A stretch of 64,000 bases of DNA from Paenibacillus glucanolyticus NBRC 15330 (GCF_004000885.1 NZ_BIMC01000001.1:434001-498000), one strand, 5' to 3'. Counted from the first letter of the stretch, positions 28,335 through 38,157 are shown. The notes: generated by a model not told the origin, from the sequence alone. Program-made: numbers and translations.

Positions 28335-29201
28335 CTAGTGAATATCGGCCTTCGCCATACTTCCACCAAGCACGTCCGCTACATTCTGAATCGAAATAAA
28401 CGCATTCTTGTCAATCTCCTGCACTACGGTCTTCAGCTTCGCAATCTCAAGCCTTGTCACAACGCAATATATCATTTGCGTGTCCTCTTGAGAGTACCCG
28501 CCCTTTGCATATATCATGGTGGTGCTGCGGCCCAGACGCTGCACGATCGCACTTGAGATTTCTTCGTATTCATTGGATATAATCGTAACGGATTTGGACT
28601 CGTCCAAGCCCTCTACCACAATATCCATCACTTTTGCCGCTATATAGTAAGAGAAGATTGAATACATGGCTGAATCTGCACCGAACACAAACCCTGCCGT
28701 GATGAAAATAAAGACGTTGATGATCATGATGATCTGTCCGACTGGCATTCGCAGCTTTTTGGACAGCAGAATGGCCACGATCTCCGTCCCGTCAAGAGCC
28801 CCCCCATAACGGATAACAAGGCCTACTCCAAGACCCAGAATCAGCCCACCGAACAGTACCGCCAGAATTTTCTCGTTCGTAAACGGTTCTACATGATGAA
28901 GGAATGTTGTCGCGAGCGACAGCACTACGATCCCGTACAAGGTCGAGAACGCAAACGTTTTGCCTATCTGCTTGTAACCGATAAACAGAAACGGCAAGTT
29001 GATGATGAAGAGGAACACACCGAGTTTGATAGGTGTAATCGATGATAATACGATAGAAATACCGGTAATACCACCGTCGATAATTTCGTTTGGCACGAGG
29101 AATATCTCAAGCGCCACGGCCATCAGGATAGCCCCGATCGTAATAAAGATGAACCTTTTTAGAATCTCGCCGACTGTCATTTTTTTGTGATGTTTGACCA
29201 T
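28335..29201 (-). CDS. YitT family membrane protein (DUF161 plus DUF2179)
   Basis: 288 residues. About five membrane helices (residues 10-180; ITIGAILMAVALEIFLVPN, DGGITGISIVLSS, GGLILGLGVGLVIRYGGALDGTEIVAILLSKK). A C-terminal soluble DUF2179 domain follows from about 205 (SVTIISNEYEEISSAIVQRLGRSTTMIYAKGGYSQEDTQMIYCVV). Function of this widespread Firmicute family is unclear; it stands alone with its own terminator. Confidence 0.92.
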   Translation of the reverse strand: MVKHHKKMTVGEILKRFIFITIGAILMAVALEIFLVPNEIIDGGITGISIVLSSITPIKLGVFLFIINLPFLFIGYKQIGKTFAFSTLYGIVVLSLATTFLHHVEPFTNEKILAVLFGGLILGLGVGLVIRYGGALDGTEIVAILLSKKLRMPVGQIIMIINVFIFITAGFVFGADSAMYSIFSYYIAAKVMDIVVEGLDESKSVTIISNEYEEISSAIVQRLGRSTTMIYAKGGYSQEDTQMIYCVVTRLEIAKLKTVVQEIDKNAFISIQNVADVLGGSMAKADIH

Positions 29202-29309
29202 GCCATTCTCCTTTTGTATCTTTTTTCACACGATAATACCTGTCGAAGAACCATTGTATTAAAAAATTGATCGGCATGTCAATATTGACACAGTAATACG
29301 CACGGAACT

Positions 29310-29918
29310 TTAGGGCATTATCAGCTCATCGATACACAAGGATTGCAGATGCTGATCGATGATCTTCTCGATCTTATCCTGCGTGAGCTGCTGCGGTCTC
29401 ATGATATGGTGAATCGCCAATCCATCAACCAATGCGTATATTCGCTCCTTCTCATATTCAAGATCCAGCTCCGGTTTAGCAAGCTTATGGGTGACCAGGG
29501 AATCGATGACGAAATGACATGCTTTCGTTAAACCATCATACATCTCATCGTTTATCTTCCGTAATTCGGGATAGATGAGCGCTTTGGCAACAAACGACAT
29601 CCATACCTCCATTTCCATCGTTCTATCCTCATCCATCGGAAGAAATTGCATCAGCACCAGCTTCATATCCGAGAACACTGGCCCCTTCAATGATAAGGAC
29701 GTTAAGCGTTTCTCAATCCGTTCAATAATGAGGTTCATGCAGAAGGCCAGCAGCTCAGCCTGACTTGAGAAATAATGCCGCATGGAGCCTACGGACAAGC
29801 CGGCCTCTTCCGCAATATTACGTACCGTCGCTTTTTCCAGTCCACCCTTCTGAATAACCCGCAGAGCCGCTTCGGCAACCCATTCTCTTTGTTTATCATG
29901 ATCTACTATTTTTGGCAT
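29310..29918 (-). CDS. TetR/AcrR family transcriptional regulator
   Basis: About 202 residues from MPKIVDHDKQ. An N-terminal helix-turn-helix (ATVRNIAEEAGLSVGSMRHYFSSQAELLAF) and a C-terminal ligand-binding domain, BetI-like in spacing. Two GGAGGT copies precede the start; the frame extends seven codons upstream to a TTG. It is divergent from the CPBP gene at 30.1 kb, which may be its target. Confidence 0.9.
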   Translation of the reverse strand: MPKIVDHDKQREWVAEAALRVIQKGGLEKATVRNIAEEAGLSVGSMRHYFSSQAELLAFCMNLIIERIEKRLTSLSLKGPVFSDMKLVLMQFLPMDEDRTMEMEVWMSFVAKALIYPELRKINDEMYDGLTKACHFVIDSLVTHKLAKPELDLEYEKERIYALVDGLAIHHIMRPQQLTQDKIEKIIDQHLQSLCIDELIMP

Positions 29919-30086
29919 ACCTCCATTATACACCTCCAACTTTTTTTAATACAGCGTACTATAATCAAGCATTAATCTCTCTTCAGCTGGAGCCAGATAC
30001 TCCTAAAAATGGGTTTCCTCTGTGGAACACCTTGATAGAAAAAATACTATACATATTAATGGTACAAGAGAAACGAACACCGCATC

Positions 30087-31028
30087 GTGTTCCAGGAGAG
30101 GAGAGATCTGGTCATTCGTACATCAACTGAATTGAGTACTCATCATGGAATATCCCGGATATTCCGTGATCAAGAAGGCCGATTGAATTTGTTCTGGCGT
30201 ATCGCCTTCGGCTGGCTGGCATTTGTAATAGGGCTCGGACTTGCCGTAGTCGTTGCCACGGCCGCAGGCACTTACGGCATTCCCACACTCGGTCTGCAAA
30301 TCCTCCTTGCCGTTGTAACGACTAGCGTTACAGTGCCGCTGATTTATCTGCTTAGGCGTTATGCGGACCGGCGTCCATGGAGCGGGCTTGGTCTAAGCTC
30401 ACCGCCATCGGGGCTTCGTTATTTCCTTCTCGGCATTGGCTTTCTGGCACTTGTTACGGCAGTGGCCCTGCTGCTGGGAAGCGCCTTCGGATGGCTCCGG
30501 GTTGTCGCTCTCCATTTACCGGCAGTTACTCTGCTCGTCATGCTCATCAACATTCCCATTGCCTTTTTCTATGAAGCCTTTCCTGAAGAACTCACCTTCC
30601 GGGGGTATTTGTTCCGTAATTTAAACACCCGTTATCCGCGCTGGCTTGCGCTAATCCTCCAGGTCTTCTTATTCGTTCTTGCACCCATCGCCGTAACTGG
30701 ATTCATGGTGGCGGCAGGACTGGGTACTTGGGATCTGATTACGGTACAGTATATCGTTAATTCAATCGCTTTTGGCACGGTACTGCAGCTGCTCCGTATC
30801 GTATCCAACAATCTGTGGATAAATATCGGCTTTCACCTGGCTTGGCTTGAGATGGTCCGATACGTTGTCGTGCCTTCCGAATATGCCATCGTCGAGATCG
30901 AATACGTATCCATCTGGGGCAATTATATGGTAACGATAGGTTCCGTCATCATCGGGATCATTGTACTCTTTATTTGGTCCCTGCGGGGCAGGCACAGAGT
31001 CGACTGGAGCCGAATAGAACCGGATTAA
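30087..31028 (+). CDS. CPBP family intramembrane metalloprotease
   Basis: About 313 residues and eight predicted membrane helices. The CPBP/Abi motif is visible: EAFPEELTFRGYLFRNLN (Glu-Glu-x3-Arg), then a helix with NSIAFGTVLQ and a later IGFHLAWLEM His. The start is uncertain. GTG at 30087 lacks an SD, while a strong GGAGAGGAG lies inside the frame at about 30096, so an internal start after it is possible. In bacteria such proteases act in bacteriocin self-immunity or maturation, but no bacteriocin gene is adjacent. Confidence 0.88.
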   Translation: MFQERRDLVIRTSTELSTHHGISRIFRDQEGRLNLFWRIAFGWLAFVIGLGLAVVVATAAGTYGIPTLGLQILLAVVTTSVTVPLIYLLRRYADRRPWSGLGLSSPPSGLRYFLLGIGFLALVTAVALLLGSAFGWLRVVALHLPAVTLLVMLINIPIAFFYEAFPEELTFRGYLFRNLNTRYPRWLALILQVFLFVLAPIAVTGFMVAAGLGTWDLITVQYIVNSIAFGTVLQLLRIVSNNLWINIGFHLAWLEMVRYVVVPSEYAIVEIEYVSIWGNYMVTIGSVIIGIIVLFIWSLRGRHRVDWSRIEPD

Positions 31029-31047
31029 TCAAACATGAAGCAGATAA

Positions 31048-31090
31048 GCTCAAACTCAACCGAAATCGGAAGAGTTTGAGCTTCTTTTGT
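31048..31090 (+). terminator. terminator after the CPBP gene
   Basis: GCTCAAACTC and GAGTTTGAGC arms form a 10-bp stem followed by TTCTTTTG, 20 bases after the stop. Confidence 0.8.
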
Positions 31091-31204
31091 AGCAGGACAA
31101 CTGCGATTTATAATATAGCTTCCGGTTATGCTATAATGTAATTCATCTGTAATCGACCAGAAATTACATAATTTTACCCTAGGCAGGGAGAGGATTCACT
31201 CATC

Positions 31205-31855
31205 ATGTTGGAATGGCTTCAGAACGTATGGACCCATATGAAAGATATTGATATGGATCAAGTGCAGGGATGGCTTCAGCAGTACTCCCAGCTGGGACCC
31301 ATCCCGGGCATATTGCTTCCATTTATAGAGGCGTTTCTTCCCATCCTGCCGCTTATCGTGCTGGTGATGGGGAATTCCGCTGCTTATGGCTTATGGTGGG
31401 GATTCTTCCTGTCATGGATTGGCGTCTGCCTTGGATCCATTACGGTGTTTTGGATTGTTCGCAAGCTGGGAGGCAAGCTCGGCCTGCTTATCCAAAAAAG
31501 AATGCCGGGATCTCAGCGTTTTTTCCATTGGATTGAGGAGAAGGGATTTACCCCCATCTTCATGCTGTACTGCTTTCCCTTCACCCCGTCCTCGCTGATT
31601 AACATCGCCTCTGGCATCAGCACGGTATCGGCAACAACGTTCACGATAGCCGTAATGGCGGGAAAGTCCGTTATGATCTTTATGGTCGCTTTCATCGGAC
31701 ATGACTGGAGAGCGTTCGTTGAGCAGCCCTGGCGCATTCTCATCGCCGCTTTGGTACTGTGGCTACTGTGGCTGGCCGGCAAGAAGATGGAGAACCGCTA
31801 CCACCATGAAGACCAGCCTGACGGCGCGTCAAGCAATAAGAATACGAAGCCATAG
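31205..31855 (+). CDS. TVP38/TMEM64 (VTT domain) family membrane protein
   Basis: 216 residues with an amphipathic N-terminal region and about five hydrophobic segments. VTT/SNARE-associated hallmarks: PGILLPFIEAFLPILPLIVLVMGNS, GFFLSWIGVCLGSITVFWIVRKLGG, GFTPIFMLYCFPFTPSSLINIASGIS. DedA-superfamily proteins move lipids such as undecaprenyl phosphate in some bacteria; the substrate here is unknown. It lies next to the Mrp operon, with a DedA protein on the other side. Confidence 0.88.
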   Translation: MLEWLQNVWTHMKDIDMDQVQGWLQQYSQLGPIPGILLPFIEAFLPILPLIVLVMGNSAAYGLWWGFFLSWIGVCLGSITVFWIVRKLGGKLGLLIQKRMPGSQRFFHWIEEKGFTPIFMLYCFPFTPSSLINIASGISTVSATTFTIAVMAGKSVMIFMVAFIGHDWRAFVEQPWRILIAALVLWLLWLAGKKMENRYHHEDQPDGASSNKNTKP

Positions 31856-31864
31856 TGGACTCAT

Positions 31865-31908
31865 GACAAGACCCGCCCATCCCATAACAAGGACAGGCGG
31901 GTCTTGTC
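31865..31908. terminator. bidirectional hairpin between VTT gene and mrpG
   Basis: 13-bp perfect stem (GACAAGACCCGCC and its complement) with an 18-base loop. There is no clear U-run, so strength is uncertain. Confidence 0.5.
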
Positions 31909-32070
31909 GTGAAGAAGCAAGCGTTCATCCCGTTATCTGATTACACTCCGTTGCTTCCCTCCGTGAATTCGGGATCTCCTGAATGAACCTGTCTGCCTGC
32001 AACAGAAGCAGGGCTGCCATATTTGAAAAGGCCGCCCTCATTCTATCCGTAAATCGTCCACTCATAAACT

Positions 32071-32502
32071 TCAGCTTTCTTCATTCACCCCTGCTTTGGA
32101 GGAATCCACCGCCTGAGACTCGCGCATCCGCTCCCGTTCGCGTTTAAGTGCAGGCTTCAGGTCGTCGTGGACACTTTTGTCCCACATGGATACACCCGAT
32201 CGATAAGCGGCCCTTCCGTTCAGGTGACCTGCCACCGGTCCCGTAATGAACACGAATACGATACCCAGCAGCAGCTTAGCGCTGACATGCTCCAGGTAGA
32301 ACGTGAAATACAGGAATGCACCTGCAAGGATCAAGAGGACGCCCAAGGTAGCGCTTTTCGTAGCTGCATGGGAACGCATGTAAACATCCGGCAGGCGAAT
32401 CAGGCCGAACGCACTCAATGCACCGAGCAATGCACCGAGCAGCACTATGAGTGCAATGATAAACTCACCGATCTGACTCATCATTTGTGCGTTCAATGAC
32501 AT
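32071..32502 (-). CDS. mrpG: Mrp Na+/H+ antiporter subunit G
   Basis: About 143 residues with three membrane helices. Family block: GALLGALSAFGLIRLPDVYMRSHAATKSATLGVLLIL. The C-terminal tail after about 105 is long, charged and soluble. Preferred ATG at 32502 (MSLNAQ) has SD GAGAGGGGTG; the gene overlaps the end of mrpF. Last gene of the operon. Confidence 0.94.
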   Translation of the reverse strand: MSLNAQMMSQIGEFIIALIVLLGALLGALSAFGLIRLPDVYMRSHAATKSATLGVLLILAGAFLYFTFYLEHVSAKLLLGIVFVFITGPVAGHLNGRAAYRSGVSMWDKSVHDDLKPALKRERERMRESQAVDSSKAGVNEES

Positions 32503-32758
32503 CACCCCTCTCAATATATCTCGCTAGTGCAGTTGTTCCGATGAAAGTCAAAATTCCAATTAACAGGATAATGTCGAAATAGACGGTTGTCCGAAAGAGC
32601 ATGCACAGGACAGCAATCATGGATAACAGAATAATACCGATCGTATCCAGCGACATAATCCGGTCGTTCATCGATGGCCCCTTAATCAAACGGTACAAGC
32701 AGCCCAGTATCGCAAGAGACAGTATGACCAGCGAAGCAATCAGCATACTGTTGATCAT
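32465..32758 (-). CDS. mrpF: Mrp Na+/H+ antiporter subunit F
   Basis: 97 residues, three membrane helices (SLVILSLAILGCLYRLI, LDTIGIILLSMIAVLCML, FDIILLIGILTFIGTTALARYIERG). It overlaps mrpE by four bases, typical translational coupling in mrp operons. A small hydrophobic subunit needed for complex assembly. Confidence 0.94.
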   Translation of the reverse strand: MINSMLIASLVILSLAILGCLYRLIKGPSMNDRIMSLDTIGIILLSMIAVLCMLFRTTVYFDIILLIGILTFIGTTALARYIERGDVIERTNDESDR

Positions 32759-33240
32759 GTGCGGGTCACCTCCTTAATCGCCCTTTCAAAGGTACCACGG
32801 ATCTGGTTCGACAGCTCTTCAACATCCTCGATGTCCATCGCATGAATGTACAGCGTCTGTCCTTCACGCGACACCTCCAGTGTCAGTGTTCCCGGCGTCA
32901 GGCAGATCAGGCAGGACAGCACCGTGATCTCCCAGTCCGATTTCAGCTCGGTTGTATAGGCGAAGATGCCTGGACGTACGTTCAGCTTCGGCCGAATAAT
33001 CTGACCGATGACGGTGATGCTCGATTTAAACAGCTCGCTTAGAAACAAGAGCAGCAGCAAGATGACCGACCACAGCTTGCGCAGATAGAAATCATTCGGC
33101 CAGAAGCGTCTCAACAAGTAAATCAGCAAGATTCCGATCAGATATCCGACAATAAACTGCTGAGGGGACCAGTTATTGTTCAGAAACATCCAGACAACGG
33201 CAATGATGATATTTAACAGGATTTGATGGCCCATATCCAC
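32755..33240 (-). CDS. mrpE: Mrp Na+/H+ antiporter subunit E
   Basis: 161 residues with hydrophobic N-terminal half (NIIIAVVWMFLNN, FIVGYLIGILLIYLLRRF) and soluble C-terminal half with LTPGTLTLEVSREGQTLYIHAMDIED, the MNHE family signature. The start overlaps the mrpD stop by one base. Confidence 0.94.
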   Translation of the reverse strand: MDMGHQILLNIIIAVVWMFLNNNWSPQQFIVGYLIGILLIYLLRRFWPNDFYLRKLWSVILLLLLFLSELFKSSITVIGQIIRPKLNVRPGIFAYTTELKSDWEITVLSCLICLTPGTLTLEVSREGQTLYIHAMDIEDVEELSNQIRGTFERAIKEVTRT

Positions 33241-34724
33241 TACTCCTTTAATACGGCATTAATATATAGTGATGGATCGGATAATACGGCGCCGGCTTGA
33301 GAGGTATAGGAATAAATCCACTCCGAGCCGACTCCAAGTACAATCACCATAACCGATAACCCGATAACGGCCGCATAAGCTGTCCGATGGATTCTGACCG
33401 GCTGCTGCGTATCACGCGGTCCAGGGACATCTCCCCAGAAAGCTCCCATGAACACCTTTATCAGGGAATACAATACAGCTAGACTTGATGCCAGGGCCAG
33501 TCCAGACAGCCAATAATGTCCCTCGCTCAGCCCGCCGCGGATAATAAGGACTTTTCCAAGAAAACCGCTGAGCGGCGGGATGCCAACCAGAGCAAGTGCA
33601 GCAATGAAGAACATCCATCCTACCAACGGATGACGCTTCATCAGACCGCCCATCTCACTCAGTTTATTCGTGCCAGCCGATGCTATGATGATGCCGCCCA
33701 GAATGAAGAGCAGTGCCTTCGCAATCATATCGTGCATCAAGTAGAATACGGCTCCATTCAAGGAATCGGAAGACGCGACTGCAACCCCAAAGGCAATGAA
33801 ACCCACACTGATAATGATGTTATAATTCAGGATTCGTCCAAGATCCTTGTAGGCAACCGCGCCCAAGCTGCCTAGAATCATCGTGGCTGCGGCCATCCAT
33901 CCGATGATGGCATGAATGCCGCCAATATCATGATAGAAGATCAAGGTAAAAGTACGGATAATCGCATATAACCCGACCTTTGTGAGCAGCGCACCGAACA
34001 AAGCGGTCACTGCCGCTGGAGGCGCACTGTAGGAGCCCGGCAGCCAGAAGAACAGGAACAAGCCTGCCTTCAGGGCAAATACGATCAGGAACAAAATGCC
34101 GATGACCGACAATACGCCATCCTGGTGCACTTCGGCCACGCGTTGGGACAGATGCGCCATATTCAACGTACCCACCGTACCATACAAGTAGGCAACGGCT
34201 GCAACAAACAGGGTGGATGAAATAATATTAATCAGCATGTACTTTAGGGTTTCTCTCAGCTGACGCTTCGTTCCGCCCAGCACAATCAGTGCATAGGAAG
34301 CGATCAGCATCACTTCGAAACAGACAAACAGGTTGAACAGATCCCCCGTCAGGAATGATCCGATTACGCCAGCAAGCAAAAATTGAAAAAAGGGATAGAA
34401 GTAGTGCTTCTCTCTCTCTTCCCCAATACTTCGAAACGCGTAGAACAGACAGCCTGCAGCCACAATCAGCGTTGTAAGAACCAGCAGTGCCGCGAGCATA
34501 TCCGCAACAAACACAATCCCGTATGGTGGCAGCCATCCGCCCATATGAAGCGTCTGAATGCCTTCATGGTTCACTTGATTTACGATGAACAGAGCGACCA
34601 GTACGTTCATCACAACGCTGATGGCGCTAATCAAGCGCTGCGCGCAGACGTATTTGGAGCAGAAGATGAGAATTACGGCTGTAACCAGCGGAATGAGAAG
34701 CGGAAGAACGATTACATTATTCAT
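33240..34724 (-). CDS. mrpD: Mrp Na+/H+ antiporter subunit D
   Basis: 494 residues with about 14 helices, homologous to complex I proton-pumping subunits. Signature segments: FYPFFQFLLAGVIGSFLTGDLFNLFVCFEVMLIASYALIVLGG, LKAGLFLFFWLPGSYSAPPAAVTALFGALLTKVG (with the conserved Lys) and YLMHDMIAKALLFILGG. It forms part of the ion channel and overlaps mrpC by eight bases. Confidence 0.95.
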   Translation of the reverse strand: MNNVIVLPLLIPLVTAVILIFCSKYVCAQRLISAISVVMNVLVALFIVNQVNHEGIQTLHMGGWLPPYGIVFVADMLAALLVLTTLIVAAGCLFYAFRSIGEEREKHYFYPFFQFLLAGVIGSFLTGDLFNLFVCFEVMLIASYALIVLGGTKRQLRETLKYMLINIISSTLFVAAVAYLYGTVGTLNMAHLSQRVAEVHQDGVLSVIGILFLIVFALKAGLFLFFWLPGSYSAPPAAVTALFGALLTKVGLYAIIRTFTLIFYHDIGGIHAIIGWMAAATMILGSLGAVAYKDLGRILNYNIIISVGFIAFGVAVASSDSLNGAVFYLMHDMIAKALLFILGGIIIASAGTNKLSEMGGLMKRHPLVGWMFFIAALALVGIPPLSGFLGKVLIIRGGLSEGHYWLSGLALASSLAVLYSLIKVFMGAFWGDVPGPRDTQQPVRIHRTAYAAVIGLSVMVIVLGVGSEWIYSYTSQAGAVLSDPSLYINAVLKE

Positions 34725-35055
34725 CCTCCGTCCCCCTTAACTCTTCCATGTTATCAGTGCCGAGGCGTTGATACGCTTTATATGCCAATACGAAGAAGAA
34801 CGATGTGACACCGAAGCTGATGACAATGGAAGTTAGAATTAAAGCTTGCGGAACCGGATCGACGTAAGCGGATGCCTTTTCGCCAAGCAGCGGTGCCGCT
34901 CCGGTCTTCAGCCGCGACATGGTGAGCAGAAGCAGGTGGACACCATGGGTCAGGAGCGATGTACCCAGAATAATCCGCAGCAAGCTTTTGGACAGAATCT
35001 GGTATATCCCAACGGCAAAAATAATCCCGATAGCAAGTGACATATAGAGTTCCAT
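34717..35055 (-). CDS. mrpC: Mrp Na+/H+ antiporter subunit C
   Basis: 112 residues, three helices, NuoK-like: GIYQILSKSLLRIILGTSLLTHGVHLLLLTM and DPVPQALILTSIVISFGVTSFFFVLAYKAY. It starts three bases after the mrpA stop. Confidence 0.95.
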   Translation of the reverse strand: MELYMSLAIGIIFAVGIYQILSKSLLRIILGTSLLTHGVHLLLLTMSRLKTGAAPLLGEKASAYVDPVPQALILTSIVISFGVTSFFFVLAYKAYQRLGTDNMEELRGTEDE

Positions 35056-35057
35056 GG

Positions 35058-37916
35058 TCAGTTATCCCTCCCAATCGAATTGATGATGGTCATCGTTACG
35101 CCAACAACGGCTAAATATACGCCGAGGTCGAAGATAACGGCAGTAGCCAGCTCGGTTTCTCCAAGCAGTGGCAGGTTGAAATATCCGAAGGAATGACTTA
35201 AGAACGGTGCGCCAAAGGCAAATGAACCGATGCCCGTAAGCAGAGCAATGAGAAGTCCTGTCGCCATAACCTTCCGGAACTCGAAGGGCACGATTTTCCG
35301 GGTCATGTCCATGCCGAAAGCCATCGACAACAGAACCAGTGCCGCGGAAGTCATCAATCCTCCAACAAACCCTCCGCCAGGCTCATGATGTCCAGAGTTG
35401 AACAGGAACCATGAGAAGGTTACCACGATAAAGATGACAACTTTGGAAACAGTCCGCAGAATGACGTCGTTGCTGTTGGGCAGATACACACCTTCGTAGC
35501 GATCCCGCTCGCCTAGAATGCCTTCACCCAAATCGACTTTGATCAAGGCGTAGATTCCAAGGGAAGCAATGCCCAGAACCGTAATTTCAAGCAGGGTATC
35601 GAAACCGCGGAAGTCCACCAGAATGACATTGACGATATTTTTACCGCCCGCGGAGTTGTAGCTCTCTTTAATGAAATAGTCCGCAATCGATTCAAAGGCC
35701 CTGCCGCTGCTGGCAGCGAGTGCAATCAAGGTAACCACGGCCCCGACGCCGACCGATATGAGCAGATTTCTCCACTTCAGGCTCATCGGAACCTTTTCCC
35801 GCTTCAGCTTCGGCAAATGATAGAAACAGAGCAGGAACAGCATGACGGATACCGTCTCTACAACCATCTGCGTTAGCGCAAGGTCCGGCGCACGGAACAG
35901 GACAAAGAACAAGGTAACCATGTAGCCGGCAGCACCGGTTAATATGATCGCCATCAGTCGTGTACGGACGAACGGAAGCGCAATGACCGGAATGACCAAG
36001 CCCAGAATCGCAACTGCCTCATAAAAAGACATTGGCGCGTATGCAGACATATCAATCCCGATATTGTCTATCAGCAGCAGCCCTCCGCCAAGAACGGCAA
36101 TAAAGAATACAAAGATATACATGACGTAATGACGGATTGAACCTGTCATGTAAGTCGAGGTCAGCGACTTGCCGCCTCTTTCGAGGACGCGCAATCCACC
36201 GTCATACAGACGGTTTAATGTGATTCGCTTACTCAACGGACGGTTCAGCACGCTCACGCTGCCATGAAGTTTATAGAGAACGGTACCCAGAACAATAATG
36301 CCGATTGTCATATAAATTTCCGCAGTCCAGCCGTGCCACATCTCGATCTTCACGTGGAAGCGGTCGCCTCCTGCCAGCAGCCCCGGATGAATGGCAGCCA
36401 TAGCCGGTTCAATAAGGGAGTAGGACAACAAATTCGGAAACAGACCGAAGACGATGGCCAGCGAAGCCAGAATTACTGGAGGAATCAGCATCCCCAGCGG
36501 TGCTTCATGCGGCTTCTTCTCCAGCTTCTCAGGCTGGAATTTTCCGGTGAAGGTTCTGAATACCAGAATCATGCTGTACAGGAACGTAAACACGCTGGCT
36601 ATCCATGCCACAACAGGGATCAGCACACCCCACGTATCTGCATTCCAGAAATTCATATGAGATGCCTGCAGCACGGCGGTGAAGAACATTTCTTTACTCA
36701 GGAATCCGTTAAACGGAGGCAGTCCGGCCATGGAAAAAGCTCCAATGACAGCCACCGTGAACGTAATCGGCATGAGTGACATGAGACCGCCGAGCTTCCG
36801 CAGATCCCTGGTGCCCGTCTCATGATCCACGATGCCGACCACCATAAACAAAGCGCCCTTGAATATCGCATGGTTGATCAGGTGGAAGATGGCTGCTGTG
36901 GTCGCTTTCGTATAGAGCAGCGTGTCCACGCCTCCTCCATAATAAGCAGCCGCAGAACCCAGTCCGAGCAAACTCATGATGAGCCCCAGTTGGCTGATCG
37001 TAGAGAATGCAAGCAATGCCTTCAGATCCGTCTGCTTGATCGCGCGAATTGAAGCATAGATCAACGTGGTCAAGCCTGTAATCGCAATGATCCAGAACCA
37101 AGCGGCCTGACCGGCAAATACCGGACTAAAGCGGGCAACCAGATAGATTCCCGCCTTGACCATCGTGGCCGAGTGCAGATAAGCACTGACCGGAGTCGGC
37201 GCTTCCATGGCATCCGGCAGCCAGATATGAAATGGAAACTGCGCGGATTTGGTGAAGGCGCCCAGCAGAATCAGGATCATGGCTGGAATAAACAGCGCTT
37301 CGCCGCTGATGCTTCCCACATTCGCCACAATCTCGCGGACACTGAAGGTGCCTGTCATGGTATACAACATAATGAATCCAGCAAACATGGCTAGGCCACC
37401 GAATACGGTGATCAGCATGGATTTCAATGCCCCGTACCGGGAACGGTCGCGATGGTGCCAGAATGCAATCAGCAAGAATGACGAAATGCTGGTCAGCTCC
37501 CAGAAGCCGTACAACACCATCAGGTTATCGGAGAGCACCACGCCCAGCATGGCCCCCATGAACAGAAGCAGATACACATAAAATCTGTGCACGGCTTCCT
37601 TCTTTTTGTCCATATAGAAGATAGAATACAATACCACAAGCGAGCCAATACCCGATATTAAGAGTGCAAATATCAAACTTAACCCGTCCAAGTAGACCGT
37701 AAAGTTAATTCCAAGGCTTGGAATCCATTCCAGAACGGCCTGAACTTGTTCACCTCCCTGAATGGTTGGGATAAGACCCAAAAAGTAGGCAAACAGGATA
37801 ACCGGTACCGGCAGAATCACCCATCCGGTATGAACACGGCCTATGAGCTTGTAGGTCAGCATAACCACAAGCGCTACAATAAAAGGTGCCAGAACGGCGA
37901 TGTGCAGCAAAGACAA
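35058..37916 (-). CDS. mrpA: Mrp Na+/H+ antiporter subunit A fused to subunit B
   Basis: 952 residues, equal to the usual MrpA (about 800) plus MrpB (about 140). The N-terminal two thirds is NuoL-like (YGFWELTSISSFLLIAFWHHRD, TKSAQFPFHIWLPDAMEAPTPVSAYLHSATMVKAG). Residues about 820-950 match MnhB (FNSGHHEPGGGFVGGLMTSAALVLLSMAFG and the terminal DLGVYLAVVGVTMTIINSIGRDN). No separate mrpB exists, so the operon A/B-C-D-E-F-G is complete. Start codon is TTG with SD TAGGAGGAG. The Mrp complex exports Na+ in exchange for protons and supports pH and salt tolerance. Confidence 0.95.
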   Translation of the reverse strand: MSLLHIAVLAPFIVALVVMLTYKLIGRVHTGWVILPVPVILFAYFLGLIPTIQGGEQVQAVLEWIPSLGINFTVYLDGLSLIFALLISGIGSLVVLYSIFYMDKKKEAVHRFYVYLLLFMGAMLGVVLSDNLMVLYGFWELTSISSFLLIAFWHHRDRSRYGALKSMLITVFGGLAMFAGFIMLYTMTGTFSVREIVANVGSISGEALFIPAMILILLGAFTKSAQFPFHIWLPDAMEAPTPVSAYLHSATMVKAGIYLVARFSPVFAGQAAWFWIIAITGLTTLIYASIRAIKQTDLKALLAFSTISQLGLIMSLLGLGSAAAYYGGGVDTLLYTKATTAAIFHLINHAIFKGALFMVVGIVDHETGTRDLRKLGGLMSLMPITFTVAVIGAFSMAGLPPFNGFLSKEMFFTAVLQASHMNFWNADTWGVLIPVVAWIASVFTFLYSMILVFRTFTGKFQPEKLEKKPHEAPLGMLIPPVILASLAIVFGLFPNLLSYSLIEPAMAAIHPGLLAGGDRFHVKIEMWHGWTAEIYMTIGIIVLGTVLYKLHGSVSVLNRPLSKRITLNRLYDGGLRVLERGGKSLTSTYMTGSIRHYVMYIFVFFIAVLGGGLLLIDNIGIDMSAYAPMSFYEAVAILGLVIPVIALPFVRTRLMAIILTGAAGYMVTLFFVLFRAPDLALTQMVVETVSVMLFLLCFYHLPKLKREKVPMSLKWRNLLISVGVGAVVTLIALAASSGRAFESIADYFIKESYNSAGGKNIVNVILVDFRGFDTLLEITVLGIASLGIYALIKVDLGEGILGERDRYEGVYLPNSNDVILRTVSKVVIFIVVTFSWFLFNSGHHEPGGGFVGGLMTSAALVLLSMAFGMDMTRKIVPFEFRKVMATGLLIALLTGIGSFAFGAPFLSHSFGYFNLPLLGETELATAVIFDLGVYLAVVGVTMTIINSIGRDN

Positions 37917-37994
37917 AGTCTACTCCTCCTATAGTCCGAATTTTCCTTACATTAGTATTTCCCCATTAATTTAGGAATAAGTCCAAAAAAACAC

Positions 37995-38020
37995 AAAAAG
38001 AGCCCGCTGATGGCAGGCTC
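37995..38020 (-). terminator. leader terminator before mrpA
   Basis: 8-bp minus-strand stem (GAGCCTGC with GCGGGCTC), 5-base loop, then five U, GTG and more U. It lies between the mrp promoter (38067-38095) and the mrpA start, so it can attenuate the operon. Confidence 0.65.
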
Positions 38021-38066
38021 CTCCGGGTAAAACCTTATGGTATTTTTTCGAATCACACTGAAAATC

Positions 38067-38095
38067 AGTATATCTTGTGAGCAAAACTTTGTCAA
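38067..38095 (-). promoter_or_regulatory. predicted promoter of the mrp operon
   Basis: -35 TTGACA (38090-38095), 17 bp, -10 TATACT (38067-38072), minus strand. +1 near 38060 gives a leader of about 145 nt with a terminator in it. Confidence 0.75.
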
Positions 38096-38157
38096 AGGTT
38101 ATGTTGGAATGAAATGTGATCAATCAGGAAATCACTGTATATAAAGGAGTGGTTCCC

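Noticed and set aside
37920..38060. Sodium riboswitch in the mrp leader
   Set aside because: The leader between promoter and terminator is too short and lacks recognisable conserved blocks.
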